A model generated the notes under the pieces. The model made no database searches and was not told the origin of the DNA. It saw only the letters and a list, made by a program, of their open reading frames with translations. The position numbers and the translations under genes are program-made. 54,291 nt of DNA from Clostridium sp. (GTDB taxonomy: Bacteria > Bacillota > Clostridia > Lachnospirales > Lachnospiraceae): NCBI GenBank assembly GCA_023664325.1, contig JAMPFS010000018.1, positions 1 to 54,291 on the forward strand, written 5' to 3'. Shown here piece after piece: positions 49,813-54,291 of this stretch (the first letter of the stretch is position 1; each line of letters begins with the position of its first letter).

Positions 49813-50544
49813 ATGAATAATGAGGTTGTAGAACAGATAGAAAGACTTGTTAAGGATGTTATGAATAACAGTCTGCATACATCAATGCCGGGAAAGATAT
49901 TGTCTGTGGATGAAGCAAGCGGTCTTATGAGCGTGCAGCCTACAGGCAGTTTCTATTGCGGAAAAATTGAAATGGATTATCCGGTGGTGCCGGGGATCCC
50001 AATGTGTGTTACTGCAAATAGCAACGGAATAGCAGCATGCAGTCCTGTTAAGGCGGGTGACGATGTGCTGCTTATATGTGCGGAACAAAGTTTGTCGGCT
50101 TTCATCACAGAAACATCAGAAGCTCAGTCCAATGAGAAATTTGAATTGACAAACTGCATTGCCATTCCCGGAATACAGCGATCAATGCCGGAAGCACAGA
50201 AAGAGGCAAATGAAAAAGATGCTATTGTTTTCACTAATGGAGAGGATGTTAAGGCTCTTATTACCAAAGAAGAGATAGAAGTTACCAATGGGGATAATAT
50301 TAAAATTTTAATCTCCGGGGATTTGGTAAAGGTTACAAATGGTGATGTAGAGTTTTCTATATCAGGGGAAAATATTTCTTTAAAGGGAGATACAAAGCTG
50401 GAAGGAAATCTTGAAATTGAAGGGGATGTGAGTGTTGAAGGTGAGACAATATTTAAGGGAAAAGTAACAATAAAAGGCGATTTAGAAGTAGAGGGAAATA
50501 TTACAGCCACAGGAAATATAAATGGCGCTAATTCGGAGGGATAA
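49813..50544 (+). CDS. Baseplate spike, Gp138-like with beta-helix
   Basis: The ATG follows GTGGAGGTGAGCATATAGA. The 243-residue protein has a Gp138-type OB-fold start (MPGKILSVDEASGLMSVQPT, YPVVPGIPMCVTANSNGIAA). Repeating 6-8-residue strands follow (ALITKEEIEVTNGDNIKILI, LEGNLEIEGDVSVEGETIFK, GKVTIKGDLEVEGNITATGN) that form a trimeric beta-helix spike. It would pierce the envelope on sheath contraction. Confidence 0.85.
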   Translation: MNNEVVEQIERLVKDVMNNSLHTSMPGKILSVDEASGLMSVQPTGSFYCGKIEMDYPVVPGIPMCVTANSNGIAACSPVKAGDDVLLICAEQSLSAFITETSEAQSNEKFELTNCIAIPGIQRSMPEAQKEANEKDAIVFTNGEDVKALITKEEIEVTNGDNIKILISGDLVKVTNGDVEFSISGENISLKGDTKLEGNLEIEGDVSVEGETIFKGKVTIKGDLEVEGNITATGNINGANSEG

Positions 50545-50547
50545 TGT

Positions 50548-50910
50548 ATGAATGACCTGCAGATGACAAGGGACGGGGATTTAGCCATTCTGAACCATGA
50601 TATTGCAACGACTGACAGCATCGAGCAGGGTATTTATATCCGGCTCAGATGGTGGTATGGGGAATGGAAATTTGGTCCTGATTATGGGATGAAATATTTT
50701 GAGAATGTGTTTGTGAAAAATCCAAATAAAACGCTGATTATGAGTGATGTTTCTGCTCAGATTATGAGCGTTGACGGTGTTAAAAGCGTAGATAAAATAT
50801 CGGTCGATATTGATTATAAGACACGAAAAGCAGTTATAAAGTATTCGGTGACGACAGAAAGCAAGGAAAGGTTTGAGAGGGAGGTGAGCATATGGAGCAA
50901 TATGGAGTAA
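50548..50910 (+). CDS. gp25/W-like baseplate wedge protein
   Basis: The ATG lies 3 nt after the spike stop, with CGGAGGGATAATGT upstream. The 120-residue protein has the wedge signature LAILNHDIATTDSIEQGIYI, LRWWYGEWKFGPDYGMKYF and MSVDGVKSVDKISVDIDYKT. It overlaps the J-like gene by 19 nt. Confidence 0.82.
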   Translation: MNDLQMTRDGDLAILNHDIATTDSIEQGIYIRLRWWYGEWKFGPDYGMKYFENVFVKNPNKTLIMSDVSAQIMSVDGVKSVDKISVDIDYKTRKAVIKYSVTTESKERFEREVSIWSNME

Positions 50911-52349
50911 CAGAGAAAGGGTTTGTCATGAAAAGGCTGGACACAATTATTAACGAGGTGCAGACAGACTTGTCAGCGGCTCTTGGCTTTGATGTATCGC
51001 AGAATCCCCAGTCGTTGTTAAATTCTGCGTTAATCATCCCTTTTTGTGATAAGATAGCGGAGATGTGGGAAGTGGCGCAGGAAAGCTATTACGCAAAGTA
51101 TCCGACAACCGCCGAAGGAGTAAATTTAGATAATGCATGTCAGTATGGCAATGTATTTCGGCGGGATAATAGGCATACGGAATATATTATTCACTGTACG
51201 GCAAAAGACGGAACGAAGATTCCAAGCGGAAGCCTTATATCTTCGATCACTAATCCGGTTGTGCAGCTGCAATGTATCAATGATACAGTTGTTGAGCGGT
51301 CTGCTTGCAATGCAATAGCAATTAAGCCAGTAGTGACCGCAGCGGGAACGTATACCATAGAGCTGAATGGCATTTTTTATAGCTATGAGGCAGTAGCCGG
51401 TAACTCCGCGGAGGATATAGTGGAGGGATTGGTCAATGCTTTCACTATGGGCGGATATACTGCAAGCAAGGTTGTGGATAATGAAAATATTTATGTTTTA
51501 ATCGAAGATGATATCATATCACAAAGTAATGATTTTGCACTCAGCAGTAATTTGACAACTGAATTTGTTACTAGCTGTGTGCATTTTTATACTGTGGATT
51601 ATGGAGATATACAATGCCCTAAAGGAAGCATTACAGTTCTTACCTCTAATGTTACCGGGCTTATATCGGTAACAAACAGGATAGATCCAACACCTGGCAG
51701 GATTCAGCAGGATGATATTTCGTTGCGGCAGGATTACATCAGGAAATCATATGGCACATCATCTACGCAGACGAACAGTGTAGAAGCCTATATTCTGGAA
51801 GAGGTTGCCGGGGTTAAAGACGTAAGATGTTATGAAAATCAGTATAATGTGGAAGATGAACTGGGAAGACCGCCTCACTGCATTGAAGTCATTGTGGATG
51901 GCGGGGAGCCGGAAAAAATCGCAGCAGCTATTCTTGCAAAGAAAGCCGGAGGCATCACCAGCTTTGGAGATATTACAATCGATGTGCTTGGAGAGTATGG
52001 GGACAATATCCCTATCAGTTTCCGCCGCCCGGAGCAGGTGTATCTTTGGGTAAAAGTGGAGATTACCACAGATGGATCGACCATAACCCCGGATTATGTC
52101 AATATTGTGAAAGATACCATCTGCTCAAAAGCGGAAGAGTTGTCAATCGGCGACAGCTTTCTTACCCAGACATATATTAGTGGTATCTATGAGGCATTGA
52201 CAGGGATTGCTTATTGCAGAATTACGGTTGCCAGTACCATGAGTGCAAATGTGGAGCCGGAAGAATATATGGATGGTAATATTTCTGCGACAGAGCGCCA
52301 GGCGATCAGTGTAGATGGCACCAGAATTGAGGTGAGCCTAAAGACATGA
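50892..52349 (+). CDS. Baseplate J-like protein
   Basis: GGGAGGTGAGCAT precedes the ATG. The 485-residue protein begins MEQYGVTEKGFVMKRLDTII, then PTTAEGVNLDNACQYGNVFR, TKIPSGSLISSITNPVVQLQ and TPGRIQQDDISLRQDYIRKS, the order of gp47/J-type wedge proteins. It is longer than the short J forms and has an internal duplicated-looking strand-rich part. It overlaps the next gene by 4 nt. Confidence 0.88.
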   Translation: MEQYGVTEKGFVMKRLDTIINEVQTDLSAALGFDVSQNPQSLLNSALIIPFCDKIAEMWEVAQESYYAKYPTTAEGVNLDNACQYGNVFRRDNRHTEYIIHCTAKDGTKIPSGSLISSITNPVVQLQCINDTVVERSACNAIAIKPVVTAAGTYTIELNGIFYSYEAVAGNSAEDIVEGLVNAFTMGGYTASKVVDNENIYVLIEDDIISQSNDFALSSNLTTEFVTSCVHFYTVDYGDIQCPKGSITVLTSNVTGLISVTNRIDPTPGRIQQDDISLRQDYIRKSYGTSSTQTNSVEAYILEEVAGVKDVRCYENQYNVEDELGRPPHCIEVIVDGGEPEKIAAAILAKKAGGITSFGDITIDVLGEYGDNIPISFRRPEQVYLWVKVEITTDGSTITPDYVNIVKDTICSKAEELSIGDSFLTQTYISGIYEALTGIAYCRITVASTMSANVEPEEYMDGNISATERQAISVDGTRIEVSLKT

Positions 52350-53500
52350 GCGTATATGAAAAATGGATAGAGAGCATTCCCAGCCAGTTTAAGGATAAGA
52401 AAAATCTTACTGCTATAATAAATGCTTTTTCCAGACAGATAGCGGAAATCATTAAGGTTAATAAAGAATTGACCTCAATCGTGGATATTGATACAGCTTT
52501 CGGGAAAAATCTTGATATGCTTGGCGATGTGGTTAATGTATCAAGGAAAAAAGCATATATTTTGCTGAATAGGGATGTTTCAGTGATTATCAATGATGAA
52601 ATGTATAGAAACGTTCTTCGGTTTCAAGCGTTGAAGAATAATTCCCACGCAACCTATGCGGATATTATGAAAGGAATGCATTTGCTATGGGGGAATGCCA
52701 TCATCAAATATGCAGAGGCCGTAAGAGAGCCGGCTTCTATCGAAATCAGCATCCAGGATATTACAACAGATGAAACAGATCCGGCATTGATAAGACCTAT
52801 GGTGATAAGACCGGGCGGCGTAAAGATACTGTTTCGCTCTACCTATACAGATAAAGCAGATCTTACATCATGGGAGAGATTCGGGAATTGTTCATTGTCC
52901 TATGAAAAGAACCACCGCTGGAACGGTGCCTTTAACTGGAATGGTAAGATTGGCTGGCATCCGGATGGGGTTACTTTTAATCATTATTATGATGGCGTCT
53001 ATTTGTATAATGGAGATATCCAGTACAAGGCTGATGGCGTGGAATATCATTATTATGATGGCGAATATCTGTTTAATGGAGCTATTCAATGGGGTTCATT
53101 CACGAATAAGGAGGACATAGGATTGGGCGATGCAATATTGTTGAATCAGGCGAAAAGAAAAATGCTGAAAAGCAGGTTTGATCCAAGCGTTTCGGTGGAG
53201 ATTGCAGGTTTTGTATTTGGCACAGGTCTTGGAGAGGACGGTAAGCCATACGAGCCGGATCCAGATCAAACAGAACTCCGGCACGAAATTATCAGAAAAA
53301 GTTTGGATAGTAAGTCAAAGATTTCTGAAACGTGTTACCGATATGCCGGAATGCTCTCTGAAATAGAAGGGAATGGGGAATTTATTTCGGAGATAGGGCT
53401 GATTGATACAGACGGAACGGTAATTTGTGTAAAAACGTTTGAGCGTAAAGTAAAGAATCTGGAGGCAGAAATGACTTTCAGAATAGATGATATGTTCTAA
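52346..53500 (+). CDS. DUF2612-like tail protein with tandem 22-residue repeats
   Basis: The ATG overlaps the J-like stop. The 384-residue protein has a DUF2612-like N-terminal domain (NKELTSIVDIDTAFGKNLDM, LGDVVNVSRKKAYILLNRDV). Three tandem units lie at about 190-256, patterned HYYDGxYLYNGxIQYxxDG, and a C-terminal KSKISETCYRYAGMLSEIEG end follows. The aromatic-Asp-Gly repeat resembles carbohydrate-binding repeats, so it may contact the cell surface. Confidence 0.78.
   Translation: MSVYEKWIESIPSQFKDKKNLTAIINAFSRQIAEIIKVNKELTSIVDIDTAFGKNLDMLGDVVNVSRKKAYILLNRDVSVIINDEMYRNVLRFQALKNNSHATYADIMKGMHLLWGNAIIKYAEAVREPASIEISIQDITTDETDPALIRPMVIRPGGVKILFRSTYTDKADLTSWERFGNCSLSYEKNHRWNGAFNWNGKIGWHPDGVTFNHYYDGVYLYNGDIQYKADGVEYHYYDGEYLFNGAIQWGSFTNKEDIGLGDAILLNQAKRKMLKSRFDPSVSVEIAGFVFGTGLGEDGKPYEPDPDQTELRHEIIRKSLDSKSKISETCYRYAGMLSEIEGNGEFISEIGLIDTDGTVICVKTFERKVKNLEAEMTFRIDDMF
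52913..53113 (+). repeat. Three tandem 66-69-bp repeats in the tail gene
   Basis: TCATTATTATGATGGCG recurs with a 66-bp period (52981-52997 and 53047-53063), and a third diverged unit precedes them. Each unit encodes about 22 residues. Confidence 0.75.
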
Positions 53501-53641
53501 AATATAACCAGAATTGATATAAAATATCTTATGGACCACAAATTGTAACACATTGTTTAGAATCAATGCTATGCAATTATAGGTCCTATTTTTATGCAAT
53601 TCTCGGATTATATAAAAATAATAAGAGAAAGAGGTGTAAAA

Positions 53642-54271
53642 ATGGCAGAGCATTTTACGATTCCAGCAGACGCAGCCTTAAATATCTCAGGCGTCAATAA
53701 AGTGCAGGAAACGGACCCGGTAATTGCAGACCATATAAATGGTTATTTCCAGCAATTCCTTGAGAACGATCAGGCATTGAAAAACTTGATTGCCTTATGC
53801 GCTGTTGCGAAAGATCTTGCGGGAGTGGCCACCAGTGGGAGTTATAAGGACTTAAAAGACCAGCCTACTATACCCACTGGAGCTGCTGCAGATTGCAAAG
53901 TGGCAAACAATGATACCACAACAGAGTCGGGTTTTGTGGCAGACGCACGAATTGTCAAAACTCATGGCGATGAAATTGATGCGTTGAGTGAGAAGGAATT
54001 CCTTGATAAGCACGAGTTAAGGAATCAGACAGTGACTATCGTGGAAAATCCGGACGGTTCAAAGACTGTTACGACAATCATGAATGATGCTACAGTAGTC
54101 GAAAACATTGTTACTGCGGCATCCAATGTCACAACCATCACAAAAACGGTGACGCCGAACAGTGGTAATTACAGGTATGTAAAAACAACCAAAATTACCC
54201 CGATGTCAACGGGAACTAAAGTGGTAGAATCGTATGAAAAGGAGTGCGCCAGTTCGGCGCTTGAAATATAA
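53642..54271 (+). CDS. Tail-fibre-like protein
   Basis: The ATG at 53642 follows AGAAAGAGGTGTAAAA. The 209-residue protein has a fibre-type N-terminus (GVNKVQETDPVIADHINGYF), a STSYKDLKD-like SGSYKDLKDQPTIPTGA segment typical of phage fibre linkers and a strand-rich C-terminus with PDGSKTVTTI repeats. It lies after the tail protein, where adhesin fibres begin. The 141-nt gap ahead of it (53501-53641) is AT-rich; I see only a weak promoter-like TTGTTT there. Confidence 0.68.
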   Translation: MAEHFTIPADAALNISGVNKVQETDPVIADHINGYFQQFLENDQALKNLIALCAVAKDLAGVATSGSYKDLKDQPTIPTGAAADCKVANNDTTTESGFVADARIVKTHGDEIDALSEKEFLDKHELRNQTVTIVENPDGSKTVTTIMNDATVVENIVTAASNVTTITKTVTPNSGNYRYVKTTKITPMSTGTKVVESYEKECASSALEI

Positions 54272-54291
54272 GCAGGTGAAATTCCTGCTCT

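Overview
The window is most of an integrated temperate myophage (contractile tail) from a low-to-moderate-GC Gram-positive host. The class Clostridia, probably Lachnospiraceae, fits best. The evidence is strong AGGAGG-type ribosome sites, frequent TTG and GTG starts, densely overlapping genes, and phage families common in gut Firmicutes (DUF2184 capsid, DUF3383 sheath, DUF6273-like and DUF6011-like proteins). The genus is not determined. No tRNA, rRNA, CRISPR array or insertion sequence was seen.

Left end (1-2155): a leftward lysogeny block holds a tyrosine integrase cut by the window edge, a TM2-domain membrane protein and an XRE-type repressor. The repressor faces a rightward cro-like gene across a divergent control region with four 19-bp operators of the form AGTCCA-N7-TGGACT. 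A fifth lies just after the cro-like gene.

Early region (2156-27789, rightward): HTH regulators, a SleB-like wall hydrolase with a signal peptide, a two-zinc-ribbon protein beside an SbcD-SbcC single-chain fusion, a replication initiator with in-gene repeats, a DnaC-type loader, an N6-MTase-like protein without its catalytic motif, a PcfK/PcfJ pair, a Gp37/Gp68-like CxxxCxxC protein, a RecU-like resolvase, a DnaN-like clamp, a Dam-type methylase, a C-type-lectin-like protein whose 3' end looks like a diversity-generating-retroelement variable region, an HNH nuclease, an MmcB-like protein and many small zinc-ribbon proteins. An ArpU-like regulator closes it, followed by a promoter-plus-terminator arrangement.

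Accessory cassette (28107-32658): a sodium:solute symporter, two SGGKDS-type (PAPS-reductase-like) ATP pyrophosphatase proteins and two ParB-like proteins, packed between the regulator and the terminase. This is the best candidate here for an undescribed system. IbrA/IbrB-like regulation or sulfur/nucleobase chemistry on DNA are possible roles, but neither is shown.

Structural region (32824 to the end): small and large terminase, a portal fused to a Nudix domain, two terminators, a MuF-like protein, a protease-scaffold with nested internal starts, cement and major capsid proteins, connector proteins, sheath, tube, a tail chaperone with -1 frameshift sites, tape measure, baseplate (Dit-like, hub, spike, gp25-like, J-like, DUF2612-like) and the start of the tail-fibre region. 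Lysis genes, remaining fibres, the right attachment site and any retroelement reverse transcriptase would lie outside the window.
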